Shown here in pieces: positions 55,706 to 64,000 of a DNA stretch of 64,000 bases (position 1 is its first letter; every line of letters starts with the position of its first letter). Source of the DNA: Methylobacterium longum (lineage in GTDB: Bacteria > Pseudomonadota > Alphaproteobacteria > Rhizobiales > Beijerinckiaceae); the NCBI RefSeq assembly GCF_022179385.1, contig NZ_BPQS01000008.1:124001-188000 (forward strand), given 5' to 3'. The notes beneath the pieces were generated by a model. It saw only the letters and a list, made by a program, of their open reading frames with translations. It was not told the DNA's origin and ran no database searches. The translations under genes were made by a program, and so were the position numbers.

Positions 55706-58639
55706 TCAGGTTGCGCCTTGAAATGACGTGTCGGCCACGCGCCGCCGGATCCGCGCCAGCAGGGCCTGGCTCCGGCGCCGGTGGCGGCGCAGCTCCGCCG
55801 CGAGGCTGCGGGCGTCCGGCAGGCCCACGGCCTTGGCGATCTGCCGGGCCGCGGTGTCGGAGGGCGCCGCCGGATCCGCCATCACGAGCCGCTGCCACTG
55901 ATAGACCGCGTCGAGGAACCCGTAGATCTCGGACAGCGACTCCGCGGCCCCCACGGGCAGCAGGTTGCGCGCTCCGGCTTCGCGGAAGACCGCGTCCGCG
56001 CCCAGGCCGATGAAGGCGGGCCAGGCATGGGCGTGGCTCAGCACGATCGCCTGGGCCAGGAAGTCGAGGTCGAACAGCGCGCCCGGCGCGAGCTTCAGGT
56101 CGGCGGGGCCGCCATGGCCGCGCTCGCGGGCGACCAGGGCCCGCATCGCGCCCGCCTCGGCGCAGACCGCGGCCGGTTCGCGGCGTCGCCCGAGGATCCC
56201 GGCGATCTCCGCCGTGACGGCATCCCCCAGGGTCGCGTCGCCGGCCACGATCCGGGCTCGGGCGAGCGCCATGTGCTCCCAGAGTTCCGCCTCGTCCCGG
56301 TGATAGGCGCAAAAGCCGCTGAGCTGCACGGCGGGCGGGCTGTGGCTGCCGTGGGGCCGCAGCCGCAGGTCGACCGCGTAGAGCCGCCCGCGCCGCGTGG
56401 CGGTGGTGAGCGCCGCGAACAGGCGCTGCGCCAGCCGGTTATAGGCCACCACGGCGTCGAGGGGCCGGCGGCCGTCGCTGGTGCGGTTCTCGGGATCGAA
56501 ATCGTAGAGGAACACGAGGTCGAGGTCGGATTCGGCGCTGAGCTGCCGGGATCCGAGGCGGCCCAGCGCCAGGATGCAGCACCGCCCCTTCGGCACGGCG
56601 CCGTGGTCCTGGGCGAACCGGCGCTCCTCCGCCTCCAGGCTCGACGCCACCGTCGCCTCCGCGATCGCCGTGTAGGCCTCGCCGGCCTGCCGCGGCGTGA
56701 GGATGCCCGACAGGAGACGCGCGCCCGTGACGAAGGTCATCTGCCGCGTGGCGTCCCGGCAGCGGTCGAGGAACTCCTCATGGCTTGCCGGCTCGCCCAC
56801 CAGCGCCCGGTACTGGGCGCGGACCGCGGCCGGATCCGTGGTCGGCGTGACGAAATCCGCGTCGAGGACCGTGTCGAGGACGTGCGGGCTGAGGCCGACG
56901 GTGTCGGCGAGGCGCGGCGCGGTGCCCAGGATGTCGGCGAAGAGCAGGCGCAGGCGCTCGTGCGAGCGCAGGATCGCCAGGAGTTCGGCCAGGGCGGGCA
57001 TCCGCGCGAAGGCCCGGTCGAGGGCCAGCAGCGCCCCGTCCGGGTCGGCGGTGCCGCCGAGCGCCCGCAGCAGCGCCGGGAGCATCTCGGCGAGGATCTC
57101 GCGGGCGCGGCCGGTCCGCAGGGCCGGGCGGCGCCCGAGATGCCAGCCCTGCACGGTCTCCCAGGCCAGCGCCGGGTCCCGGAACCCGAAGGCGCCGAGG
57201 CGCGCCAGGGTGGCGGGCTCGGGCTCGGTCTCGCCGAAGACGAGGGTGTCGTCCTCCGCCTCCGCCGATTCGAACAGCAGGGCGTAGTGCGCCTGCACCC
57301 GCCCGGCATGGTGCAGCAGCGCCGCCTCGAAGGCCGCCAGGTCGGGAAACCCGGAGAACAGGGCCAGCGCGGTCAGCGCCTCGGTCCCGGTGGGCAGGCG
57401 CTGGGTCTGCTCGTCCCGGACCATCTGGACCCGGTGCTCGAGGGTGCGCAGGAAGGCGTAGGCCGCGGACAGCTCGTCCCGGGCCCGCCCGTCGATCCAG
57501 CCCTCCGCGACGAGGCCGGCCAGCATCGCGACGGTGCGCCGCCCCCGCAGGGCGGGCTTGCGGCCGCCGAAGACGAGCTGCTGCGTCTGCACGAAGAACT
57601 CGATCTCCCGGATCCCGCCGCGGCCGATCTTGATGTCGTGGCCGGCCACCGCGATGGTCTCATGGCCGCGGACCATGTGGATCTGCCGCTTCAGGGCGTG
57701 GATCTCGGCGATGGCCGGGAAGTCGAAGTGCCGCCGCCAGATGAACGGCGCGAGTTCGGCGAGGAAGGCCTCCCCGGCCGGGGTGTCGCCGGCGATGGGC
57801 CGGGCCTTGATGAAGGCGGCGCGCTCCCAGTTCTGGCCCAGCGTCTGGTAGTAGTCGAAGGCGAAGTCGGTGGAGAGCGCCACCGCGGTCGAGCCCGGGT
57901 CCGGCCGCAGCCGGTAGTCGATGCGGTGGACGTAGCCGTCGGCGGTCCGGTCGGCCAGGAGCTTCACCAGACCCTGCGCGAGCTTGACGAAGAACGCCTT
58001 CGGGTCCCCGCCCGTCGCGGCCGCGGCGGGGGCGGCCTCGTAGAAGACCACGAGATCGATGTCGCTGGAATAGTTCAGTTCGCAGCCGCCGAGCTTGCCG
58101 AGGCCCAGGACGATCAGGCCGGACCCGTCCTGCGGCCTGTCCGGATCCGCCGCCCTGAAGCGCCCGGACGCCATCCCCTGCCGGAGCAGCGCCTCGGTCG
58201 CCGCGCTCACCGAGGCGTCGGCGAAGGCGGACAGGGCCCGGGTCACCGCGTCGAGGTCCCAGCAGCCGCCGAGATCGGCCAGGGCGACCAGCAGCGCGTG
58301 CGCCTCCCGGTTGCTCCGCAGCCGGCGGCCCACCTCGGCGAGGTCGGGGTTGGCTCCGCAGGACGCGCCGACCGCGCGCTGCCGCGCGATGATGTCCCGG
58401 CTGGCCGCGTCCGGCGGCTGCTCCAGCAGGGCGACGAGGCGGTCCGGCGCGCGCGTGACCGCTTGCCAGAGGAACGGCGAATGGTCGGCGAGGCCGAGCA
58501 GCAGGTCGCGGCAGGCGGGCGTCAGGAAGCCCGCCGGGAAGCCCGCCTCGATCTCGGCGAGCCGGGCCCGCGCGGCCTCCGGGTCGGCGAGCCTCAGGCG
58601 GGGGGACAGGCGTTCGCGCAGGGTCGGGTCGGGCAGCAT
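55706..58639 (-). CDS. glnE: Bifunctional glutamine synthetase adenylyltransferase/deadenylylase
   Basis: Cytoplasmic enzyme of 977 residues that adenylylates glutamine synthetase to switch it off in nitrogen excess and removes AMP when nitrogen is limiting, under PII control. The adenylyl-removing half has GLGKLGGCELNYSSDIDLVVFYE near residue 190, and the adenylyl-transferring half has ALGRLGSRQLSAESDLDLVFLYD near 705; both nucleotidyltransferase G-x-x-x-x-S-D-x-D sites are intact. IKIGRGGIREIEFFVQTQQL near 345 is another hallmark. ATG 58639 has GGAGG upstream, and an earlier in-frame codon at 58705 is less likely. It reads away from chpT. Confidence 0.96.
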   Translation of the reverse strand: MLPDPTLRERLSPRLRLADPEAARARLAEIEAGFPAGFLTPACRDLLLGLADHSPFLWQAVTRAPDRLVALLEQPPDAASRDIIARQRAVGASCGANPDLAEVGRRLRSNREAHALLVALADLGGCWDLDAVTRALSAFADASVSAATEALLRQGMASGRFRAADPDRPQDGSGLIVLGLGKLGGCELNYSSDIDLVVFYEAAPAAAATGGDPKAFFVKLAQGLVKLLADRTADGYVHRIDYRLRPDPGSTAVALSTDFAFDYYQTLGQNWERAAFIKARPIAGDTPAGEAFLAELAPFIWRRHFDFPAIAEIHALKRQIHMVRGHETIAVAGHDIKIGRGGIREIEFFVQTQQLVFGGRKPALRGRRTVAMLAGLVAEGWIDGRARDELSAAYAFLRTLEHRVQMVRDEQTQRLPTGTEALTALALFSGFPDLAAFEAALLHHAGRVQAHYALLFESAEAEDDTLVFGETEPEPATLARLGAFGFRDPALAWETVQGWHLGRRPALRTGRAREILAEMLPALLRALGGTADPDGALLALDRAFARMPALAELLAILRSHERLRLLFADILGTAPRLADTVGLSPHVLDTVLDADFVTPTTDPAAVRAQYRALVGEPASHEEFLDRCRDATRQMTFVTGARLLSGILTPRQAGEAYTAIAEATVASSLEAEERRFAQDHGAVPKGRCCILALGRLGSRQLSAESDLDLVFLYDFDPENRTSDGRRPLDAVVAYNRLAQRLFAALTTATRRGRLYAVDLRLRPHGSHSPPAVQLSGFCAYHRDEAELWEHMALARARIVAGDATLGDAVTAEIAGILGRRREPAAVCAEAGAMRALVARERGHGGPADLKLAPGALFDLDFLAQAIVLSHAHAWPAFIGLGADAVFREAGARNLLPVGAAESLSEIYGFLDAVYQWQRLVMADPAAPSDTAARQIAKAVGLPDARSLAAELRRHRRRSQALLARIRRRVADTSFQGAT

Positions 58640-59099
58640 GGGGCGGACCTCCGCGTCAGTCGACAGGGGAAACCTCGGTGGAGCATGATCGTGCCGCCGG
58701 ACCAACGCCGCGAGACCGTCTCAGCCCGAGGCGCGCGGTCACGCCGACCCGCGCCGTCATCGCCGCCATCGCCGCCGAGCTGGACACCGCAGCCTCCCTG
58801 GCCGACGGGTGCGGGCGCCCGACACGGTCCCGCCCGATCCGGTCCGAACCCGTACCGACGGCGGCCAACCGCGCCTGGAGCGGCCCCGTCCCGGGCCCTC
58901 CCTCGGTTCCGGTAACGCTTTTCAAAGCCGAACGTGGCGTTTATCCGTGCGGACCGGGCGTCGCCCCGGTCTGACCTGCAGGCCGCGCGGACCCCTCCGG
59001 GCGACGTCATCGCCGGATCGGGCAGCCGGGAACCGGCGGCCCCAGCCGGAATCCCGCCCGCACCCGTCCCCATCCAGATCCGCCCGCCCGGAGCGCACC
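58640..59099. other. Intergenic region between divergent glnE and chpT
   Basis: A stretch of 460 bp containing both start regions. A 98-codon frame at 58678-58974 (plus strand, ATG after GGTGGAGC) is Arg/Pro-rich and unlike any family I know, so I leave it uncalled. I see no terminator, repeat or CtrA-type box here. Confidence 0.45.
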
Positions 59100-59810
59100 A
59101 TGTCCTCCCCGACCTCGCCGACCCTGAACCTCGACGGCCTCGACCTCGCCGCCCTGCTCTGCTCCCGCGTCTGCCACGACGTGATCAGCCCCGTCGGCGC
59201 GATCGTGAACGGGCTCGAGGTGCTGGAGGACGACCAGGACGAATCGATGCGGACCTTCGCGCTGGAACTGATCGGCAAGAGCGCCCGGCAGGCCTCGGCG
59301 CGGCTGAAATTCGCCCGGATCGCCTTCGGGGCGGCGGGATCGGCCGGCGCCTCGATCGACCTCGCCGACGCCGAGGGCGTCGCCAAGGGCATGTTCTCCG
59401 ACGAGAAGACCAAGCTGACCTGGAGCGCGCCGCAGGCCCTGTTCCCCAAGAACAAGGTCAAGCTGCTCCTGAACCTCGTGATGATCGCCACCTCGGCGAT
59501 CCCGCGGGGCGGCGTGATCGACGTCGTCGTCTCGGGCGAGGCCGAGGCGCCCACCTTCGTGTTCAAGGCCAAGGGCTCGCACGCCCGCATCCCGCCCCAC
59601 GTTGAGGAGCTGATGGCTGGCCGGCCCGAGAGCGGCACCGTCGATGCCCACGGGATCCTGCCGTTCTACGCCGGCCTCGTCGCGCGGGCCGCCGCGATGG
59701 ATGTTCGGTTCTCCATCCAGGATGATGAAGTGACGATCCACGGCGCCCCCGCAGTGATCGCAACACCTGATTCCGCGGATGGAGAGGCTTCCGGCACGGC
59801 GCTGGCGTGA
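59100..59810 (+). CDS. chpT: Histidine phosphotransferase ChpT
   Basis: Cytoplasmic phosphotransferase of 236 residues that passes phosphate from the CckA kinase to the response regulators CtrA and CpdR in the alphaproteobacterial cell-cycle relay. The four-helix dimerisation half begins LDLAALLCSRVCHDVISPVGAIVNGLEVLEDD, with phospho-acceptor His26, exactly as in ChpT. The second half is a degenerate ATPase-like fold (LFPKNKVKLLLNLVMIATSAI, then IPRGGVIDVVV) that lacks catalytic boxes, as expected. ATG 59100 starts immediately before this. It lies 103 bp upstream of cheA on the same strand, so it may be co-transcribed with the che genes. Confidence 0.9.
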   Translation: MSSPTSPTLNLDGLDLAALLCSRVCHDVISPVGAIVNGLEVLEDDQDESMRTFALELIGKSARQASARLKFARIAFGAAGSAGASIDLADAEGVAKGMFSDEKTKLTWSAPQALFPKNKVKLLLNLVMIATSAIPRGGVIDVVVSGEAEAPTFVFKAKGSHARIPPHVEELMAGRPESGTVDAHGILPFYAGLVARAAAMDVRFSIQDDEVTIHGAPAVIATPDSADGEASGTALA

Positions 59811-59913
59811 AGTTCTGAAAAACTCTGCCGCGGGGGCGGGACGGAAACGCTTCCCTAACCCCGCGCGAGTAAGTACGTTGCGCGAGACCTTCTCTGCGTG
59901 ATGAGTACCGCCG

Positions 59914-62616
59914 ATGGACGACCTGCTTCGCGAGTTTCTGACCGAGAGCGGGGAGCATCTCGACACGGTTGACGCAGAACTTGTTCGGTTCGAGCAGGAT
60001 CCGAATAACGAGACGATCCTGCGGAACATCTTCCGCCTGGTGCATACGATCAAGGGAACTTGCGGATTCCTCGGTCTTCCGCGCCTCGAAGCCTTGGCGC
60101 ACGCCGCCGAAACCTTGATGGGCCGTTTCCGCGACGGGCTGCCCGCCACGTCGGCCTCGGTCACGCTGATTCTCCTGACGCTGGACCGGCTCAAGGCGAT
60201 CCTGGCCGATCTGGAGGCCACCGGCACGGAGCCCACGGGATCGGATGACGACCTGATCTCCGCCCTGGAGCGCATGGCCGAGGGGCCGGCGGAACAGGAG
60301 CAGGCAGCCTCGCTGCCGCCGCCCGAGCCGGTGCTGCCGCCCCCGGTCGTCCGCGAGTTGAAGCCCGGCGAAGTGTCCCTGGAGGATTTGGAGGCCGCGT
60401 TCCTGTCGGCGCCGGGACCGGACGAATCCGATGTCCTCGCGCCGCCGGCCGCGCGCGAGGCCCCGAAGGCCGAGCCCGCGCGGGTCGAGCCGGTGGAGGC
60501 TGAGAAGACCGAGAAGGCCGAGCCGGCCCGCGCCGAGAAGGCCGAGGGCGTCGAGGGTGAGACGACGGCCGCCGCCAAGAATCAGACGATCCGGGTGAAC
60601 GTCGACACGCTCGAGCACCTGATGACGATGGTCTCGGAGCTGGTGCTGACCCGCAACCAGCTCCTCGAGATCGCCCGCCGCCACGAAGATTCGAGCTACA
60701 AGGTCCCGCTGCAACGCCTGTCGCACGTCACGGCCGAGCTGCAGGAAGGCGTCATGAAGACGCGCATGCAGCCGATCGGCAACGCGTGGCAGAAGCTGCC
60801 GCGCGTGGTGCGCGACCTCTCGGCCGAACTCGGCAAGCAGATCGAGCTGGTGATGGTCGGCGCCGAGACCGAGTTGGACCGGCAGGTCCTCGAGGTCATC
60901 AAGGACCCGCTGACCCACATGGTCCGCAACTCGGCCGATCACGGCCTGGAATCGACCGCCGAGCGCGTGGCGGCGGGCAAGCCCGCCCGCGGCACGATCC
61001 GGCTCGCCGCCTACCATGAGGGCGGCACGATCACGATCGAGATCGCCGACGACGGCAAGGGCCTCAACCTCGCGGCGATCCGCCGGAAGGCGGTGGAGCG
61101 CGGGCTGGTCGCCCAGGCCGACCTCGACCGAATGACCGACGCGCAGGTCGCCAAGTTCATCTTCCACGCCGGGTTCTCGACGGCGGCGGCGGTGACCTCG
61201 GTCTCGGGCCGCGGCGTCGGCATGGACGTGGTCAAGACCAACATCGAGACCATCGGCGGCCTGATCGACATCGCCACCACGGCGGGCCGCGGCACCACCT
61301 TCACCATCAAGATCCCGCTGACGCTGGCGATCGTGGCCGCCCTGATCGTGCGGGCCGGCGAGCACCGCTTCGCGCTGCCGCAGGTGGCCGTGCTGGAACT
61401 GGTCCGGGTCGATGCCGGGGCGCAGAGGGTCGAGCACATCAACGGGGCGCCGGTGCTGCGCCTGCGCGAGCGGCTGCTGCCGATCGTGTCGCTGACCGGC
61501 CTGCTCGGGCAGTCGGCCGCTGGCGCGGAGGCGGAGCAGGCGGGCTTCGTGGTGGTCGCGCAGGTCGGGCGGGAGCGCTTCGGCATCCTCGTCGACGAGG
61601 TCTTCCACACGGAGGAGATCGTCGTGAAGCCGATGTCGGTGAAGCTGCGGCACATCCCGATGTTTGCCGGCAATACAATCCTGGGCGACGGCGCGGTGGT
61701 GCTGATCGTCGATCCCAACGGCGTCGCCCGTCAGGTGGCGCAGGGCGTCCAGGGCAGCGGCGGCCACATCGACGCCGACACCGACGAGACCGCGGAGGTG
61801 ACGGACACCAAGACCACGCTGCTGGTGTTCAAGGGCGGCCAGGGCAGCTTCAAGGCGGTGCCGCTGTCGCTGGTCACCCGCCTCGAGGAGATCGAGTGCG
61901 CCAAGGTCGAGTGGCTCGGCGGCCGCGCGCTCATCCAGTACCGCGGGCGCCTGATGCCCCTGGTCCCGGCCGATGCGGGGATCACCATCAAGGCGGAGGG
62001 AACCCAGGCCCTGGTGGTGTTCTCCGACGGCGAGCGCGCCATGGGCCTCGTGGTCGACGAGATCGTCGACATCGTCGAGGAGCGCCTCGACATCGAGATC
62101 GCGGCCGACCGTTCGGACCTGATCGGCTCGGCGGTGCTGCGGGGCCGGGCGACCGACATCATCAACATCGCCCATTTCCTGCCGCTGGCCTACGACGACT
62201 GGGCGCGCGGCCTGAAGCGGCCCGAGCAGATCTCCACCGTCCTGCTCGTCGACGATTCGGCCTTCTTCCGCGACATGCTGAGCCCGGTGCTGAAGGCGGC
62301 GGGCTACCAGGTGGTCACGGCGGCGAGCGCCGACGCGGCGCTGGCGACCCTCCAGTCCGATCCGAAGATCGAGGTGGTGGTCACCGACCTGGAGATGCCG
62401 GGCCGCAGCGGCTTCGACCTCGTCGCCGCCCTGCGCCGGGCGGAGCCGAGGCTCGCCGGCCTCCCGGTGATCGGCCTCACCGGGACGATCGGCGCCGACG
62501 CGGTCGAGCGGGCCCGCGCGCTCGCCATCACCGACCTCGTGGCGAAGTTTGACCGCAGCGGCCTGATCGCGGCCCTGGCCGAGATCGGCGCCGCGACGGT
62601 CTCGAAGGCCGCCTGA
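59914..62616 (+). CDS. cheA: Hybrid chemotaxis kinase CheA with two CheW domains and a receiver
   Basis: Cytoplasmic sensor kinase of 900 residues. The Hpt domain at 1-105 has phospho-acceptor His44 in RLVHTIKGTCGFLGL. Residues 110-225 form a Pro/Glu/Ala/Lys-rich linker with no visible P2 domain. Dimerisation starts at 226 (IRVNVDTLEHLMTMVSELVL), and the ATPase has the N-box HMVRNSADHG near 335-344 and DDGKGL. Two consecutive CheW-like domains lie at about 472-605 and 633-765. A full receiver domain closes the protein (VLLVDDSAFF near 775, Asp825 in VVVTDLEMPG). A CheA with two CheW domains and a receiver resembles FrzE-type hybrids that control non-flagellar outputs. Downstream are cheW, cheY and cheB. 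Confidence 0.93.
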   Translation: MDDLLREFLTESGEHLDTVDAELVRFEQDPNNETILRNIFRLVHTIKGTCGFLGLPRLEALAHAAETLMGRFRDGLPATSASVTLILLTLDRLKAILADLEATGTEPTGSDDDLISALERMAEGPAEQEQAASLPPPEPVLPPPVVRELKPGEVSLEDLEAAFLSAPGPDESDVLAPPAAREAPKAEPARVEPVEAEKTEKAEPARAEKAEGVEGETTAAAKNQTIRVNVDTLEHLMTMVSELVLTRNQLLEIARRHEDSSYKVPLQRLSHVTAELQEGVMKTRMQPIGNAWQKLPRVVRDLSAELGKQIELVMVGAETELDRQVLEVIKDPLTHMVRNSADHGLESTAERVAAGKPARGTIRLAAYHEGGTITIEIADDGKGLNLAAIRRKAVERGLVAQADLDRMTDAQVAKFIFHAGFSTAAAVTSVSGRGVGMDVVKTNIETIGGLIDIATTAGRGTTFTIKIPLTLAIVAALIVRAGEHRFALPQVAVLELVRVDAGAQRVEHINGAPVLRLRERLLPIVSLTGLLGQSAAGAEAEQAGFVVVAQVGRERFGILVDEVFHTEEIVVKPMSVKLRHIPMFAGNTILGDGAVVLIVDPNGVARQVAQGVQGSGGHIDADTDETAEVTDTKTTLLVFKGGQGSFKAVPLSLVTRLEEIECAKVEWLGGRALIQYRGRLMPLVPADAGITIKAEGTQALVVFSDGERAMGLVVDEIVDIVEERLDIEIAADRSDLIGSAVLRGRATDIINIAHFLPLAYDDWARGLKRPEQISTVLLVDDSAFFRDMLSPVLKAAGYQVVTAASADAALATLQSDPKIEVVVTDLEMPGRSGFDLVAALRRAEPRLAGLPVIGLTGTIGADAVERARALAITDLVAKFDRSGLIAALAEIGAATVSKAA

Positions 62617-62687
62617 ACCGACCGCCGCCGCCCCCAAGACGGTCGACACCGACGGCCGACACCGACGATCGAAGCCGGAGAGTTCCG

Positions 62688-63185
62688 ATGCAGGCTGCCA
62701 ACGCCAACGCCACCGAGACCGGGGCCACCAACGACTTCGTCACGGTCTATGTCGGCGACACCCTGTTCGGGCTGGCGATCGAGCGGGTCCACGACGTGTT
62801 CGTGCCCTCGGGCGTGACGCCGGTGCCCCTGGCGCCCGCCGAGATCGTCGGCCTCCTGAACCTGCGCGGCCGCGTGGTGACGGCGATGAGCCTGCGCCGG
62901 CGCCTGGGCCTGCCCGACGCCGAGGCCGAGGCGGACGGCACCAAGGCCAGCCCGAAGATGGCGATCGGCCTGGAGCAGGCCGGCGAGACCTTCGCGCTCG
63001 TGGTCGACGGCGTCGGCGAGGTGCTCAAGCTCGGCGCCGACAGCCGCGAGGCGGTGCCGATCAACCTCGATCCGCGCTTCCGCGACCTAGCCATCTGCGT
63101 CCACCGCCTCGACGGGCGGCTGCTGGTGATCCTCGACGTGGACGCGCTCCTCGGCTTCACGACGGCCGGCGCCAAGGCGGCTTGA
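62688..63185 (+). CDS. cheW: Chemotaxis coupling protein CheW
   Basis: Adaptor of 165 residues linking chemoreceptors to CheA. It has the CheW pattern FVTVYVGDTLFGLAIERVHDVFVPSGVTPVPLAPAEIVGLLNLRGRVVTAMSLRRRLGL, and later FALVVDGVGEVLKLGAD and FRDLAICVHRLDGRLLVILDVDALL. It is of standard size, with a short polar N-terminus. GGAGAG precedes ATG 62688. It lies 71 bp after cheA, with cheY only 11 bp downstream of its stop, so the genes form an operon. Confidence 0.94.
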   Translation: MQAANANATETGATNDFVTVYVGDTLFGLAIERVHDVFVPSGVTPVPLAPAEIVGLLNLRGRVVTAMSLRRRLGLPDAEAEADGTKASPKMAIGLEQAGETFALVVDGVGEVLKLGADSREAVPINLDPRFRDLAICVHRLDGRLLVILDVDALLGFTTAGAKAA

Positions 63186-63196
63186 GGGAGGGGGCG

Positions 63197-63589
63197 ATGA
63201 AGGCGCCGCATCAGACGACCTGCCTCGTGGTGGACGATTCCGCGGTGATCCGGAAGGTCGCCCGGCGGATCATCGAGGATCTTGGGATGAACGTCAGCGA
63301 AGCCGAGGACGGCAGCGCCGCCCTCGAAGCCTGCGCGGTCAGCATGCCCGACGCGATCCTGCTCGACTGGAACATGCCGAACATGGACGGTTTCGCCTTC
63401 CTTCAGGCGCTGCGCCGCAGCGAGGGGGGCGACGCGCCGAAGGTCCTGTTCTGCACCACCGAGAACGATATCGGTGCCATCGCCCGGGCACTCCGGGCGG
63501 GGGCGGACGAGTACATCATGAAACCGTTCGACCGCGACATCCTGACGGCCAAGCTCGAGCAGGTCGGCCTCGTCGCCGACGCGGCCTGA
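63197..63589 (+). CDS. cheY: Single-domain response regulator CheY
   Basis: Receiver protein of 130 residues. The acidic pocket is in CLVVDDSAVIRK, the phospho-acceptor Asp57 in ILLDWNMPNMDGF, the Thr of the switch in FCTTEND and Lys in EYIMKPFD. It has no output domain, so it acts through protein contacts, either with the flagellar switch or with another target of this che cluster. ATG 63197 follows GAGGGAGGGGGCG. It lies between cheW and cheB. Confidence 0.94.
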   Translation: MKAPHQTTCLVVDDSAVIRKVARRIIEDLGMNVSEAEDGSAALEACAVSMPDAILLDWNMPNMDGFAFLQALRRSEGGDAPKVLFCTTENDIGAIARALRAGADEYIMKPFDRDILTAKLEQVGLVADAA

Positions 63590-63644
63590 CCTCACGTTCC
63601 GACCTCGCCCCCTACACCCGCGACCTGTTCCCGAGGCAACCCCC

Positions 63645-64000
63645 ATGGCCCTGAGTCCCGCGGTCGCCCCGCTGCGCACCACGCCTGCCCAGAGCACGAC
63701 CGCGTCCGCCGCCGCGATCCGGGTGCTGGTCGCCGACGATTCCGCCGTGGTGCGCGGCCTCGTCGCCCGCTGGATCGGCGAGGCCGGCTTCGAACTGGTC
63801 GGCACGGCCTCGAACGGCCGGATCGCCCTGGAGATGATGGCCAAGCACGACCCGGACGTGGTCCTGCTGGACATCGAGATGCCCGAGCTCGACGGCACGA
63901 CGGCGCTCCCGCGCATGCTCGCCATGAGCCCGAGCGTCCAGGTCGTGATGATGTCGACCCTGACGACCCGCAACGCCGACATCTCGCTGAAATGCCTAGC
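63645..64000 (+). CDS. cheB: Chemotaxis methylesterase CheB, N-terminal receiver only (cut by right edge)
   Basis: Start of a longer gene, 118 codons visible. A short Ala/Thr-rich N-terminus is followed by a receiver domain: IRVLVADDSAVVRGLVARWI, Asp at VVLLDIEMPELDGTTALP and the switch Thr in MSTLTTRNA. The LDIEMPELDGTTALPRM stretch and its place after cheY fit CheB, whose methylesterase domain should follow beyond 64000. It could be another receiver protein if the esterase is absent, which the window cannot show. Confidence 0.82.
   Translation, partial: MALSPAVAPLRTTPAQSTTASAAAIRVLVADDSAVVRGLVARWIGEAGFELVGTASNGRIALEMMAKHDPDVVLLDIEMPELDGTTALPRMLAMSPSVQVVMMSTLTTRNADISLKCL

Noticed and set aside
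55781..58915. Frame of 1044 codons antisense to glnE
   Set aside because: glnE on the minus strand has complete catalytic motifs; this frame has none and is a mirror of its codon bias.
58678..58974. 98-codon frame between glnE and chpT
   Set aside because: Arg/Pro-rich, no fold or family, and it overlaps the expected promoter region of both flanking genes.
59563..62649. Frame of 1028 codons antisense to cheA
   Set aside because: Shadow of cheA with His/Asp/Arg-rich nonsense sequence.

Overview
This is a GC-rich stretch of alphaproteobacterial chromosome, most likely from Methylobacterium or a close relative. Four things point there: a (2S)-methylsuccinyl-CoA dehydrogenase of the ethylmalonyl-CoA pathway with its N-terminal extension, a tRNA-His with A73 and a G1-U72 pair and no encoded G-1, a ChpT phosphotransferase and an ActS/ActR (RegB/RegA) redox pair, and polyhydroxyalkanoate genes (two phasins and an intracellular depolymerase). 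I see no prophage, insertion sequence, CRISPR array or clear genomic island. Almost everything reads as core or genus-level chromosome, and base composition is even apart from a few short AT-richer intergenic stretches.

Layout. 1-5.0 kb (minus): a lipid/DNA-architecture block, read as CBP3-type ubiquinol-cytochrome c chaperone, DUF177, plsX, fabH, ihfA, MerR regulator, then a hypothetical gene cut by the left edge. 5.2-12.2 kb: bamE (plus), a HAD phosphatase overlapping its 3' end, an HWE sensor kinase, an Old Yellow Enzyme and the proton-pumping pyrophosphatase hppA. 13.0-19.6 kb (plus): cpoB-tilS-ftsH coupled by start/stop overlaps, a terminator, a TauE-type exporter and glmM. 19.9-24 kb: a YjbR protein, two outer-membrane beta-barrels (the first behind a perfect CtrA-type box), a small exported protein and an HNH nuclease. 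24-31 kb: a large MscS channel with a pentapeptide repeat, a diguanylate cyclase, a CAP lipoprotein, a decayed motA fragment and an NdvA-type glucan exporter. 31-41 kb: alpha/beta hydrolase, BrkB-type membrane protein, DMT exporter, Rieske-FAD reductase, mcd, small proteins, and a divergent pair of paralogous glycosyltransferases. 41.4-46.7 kb: phasins, an amidase and PBP1A. 47-55 kb: purSQ, actSR, phaZ, a tartrate/malate-type dehydrogenase and a ClC transporter. 55.4-64 kb: tRNA-His, glnE, then chpT-cheA-cheW-cheY-cheB running off the right edge.

How the genes fit together. Several concern the cell envelope: BamE, CpoB, amidase, PBP1A, GlmM, two OMPs, MscS and the glucan exporter. Others concern carbon storage and assimilation: mcd, phasins and phaZ. 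The most interesting signalling region is the right end, where ChpT, the phosphotransferase that feeds CtrA, lies directly upstream of a hybrid CheA carrying two CheW-like domains and a receiver. I found no wholly new system. The best leads are the chpT/hybrid-cheA arrangement, the CtrA-type box before an OMP gene, the 15-bp palindrome inside the phasin promoter, the motA remnant and the divergent glycosyltransferase pair. Functions are read from motifs and family knowledge; no database search was run.
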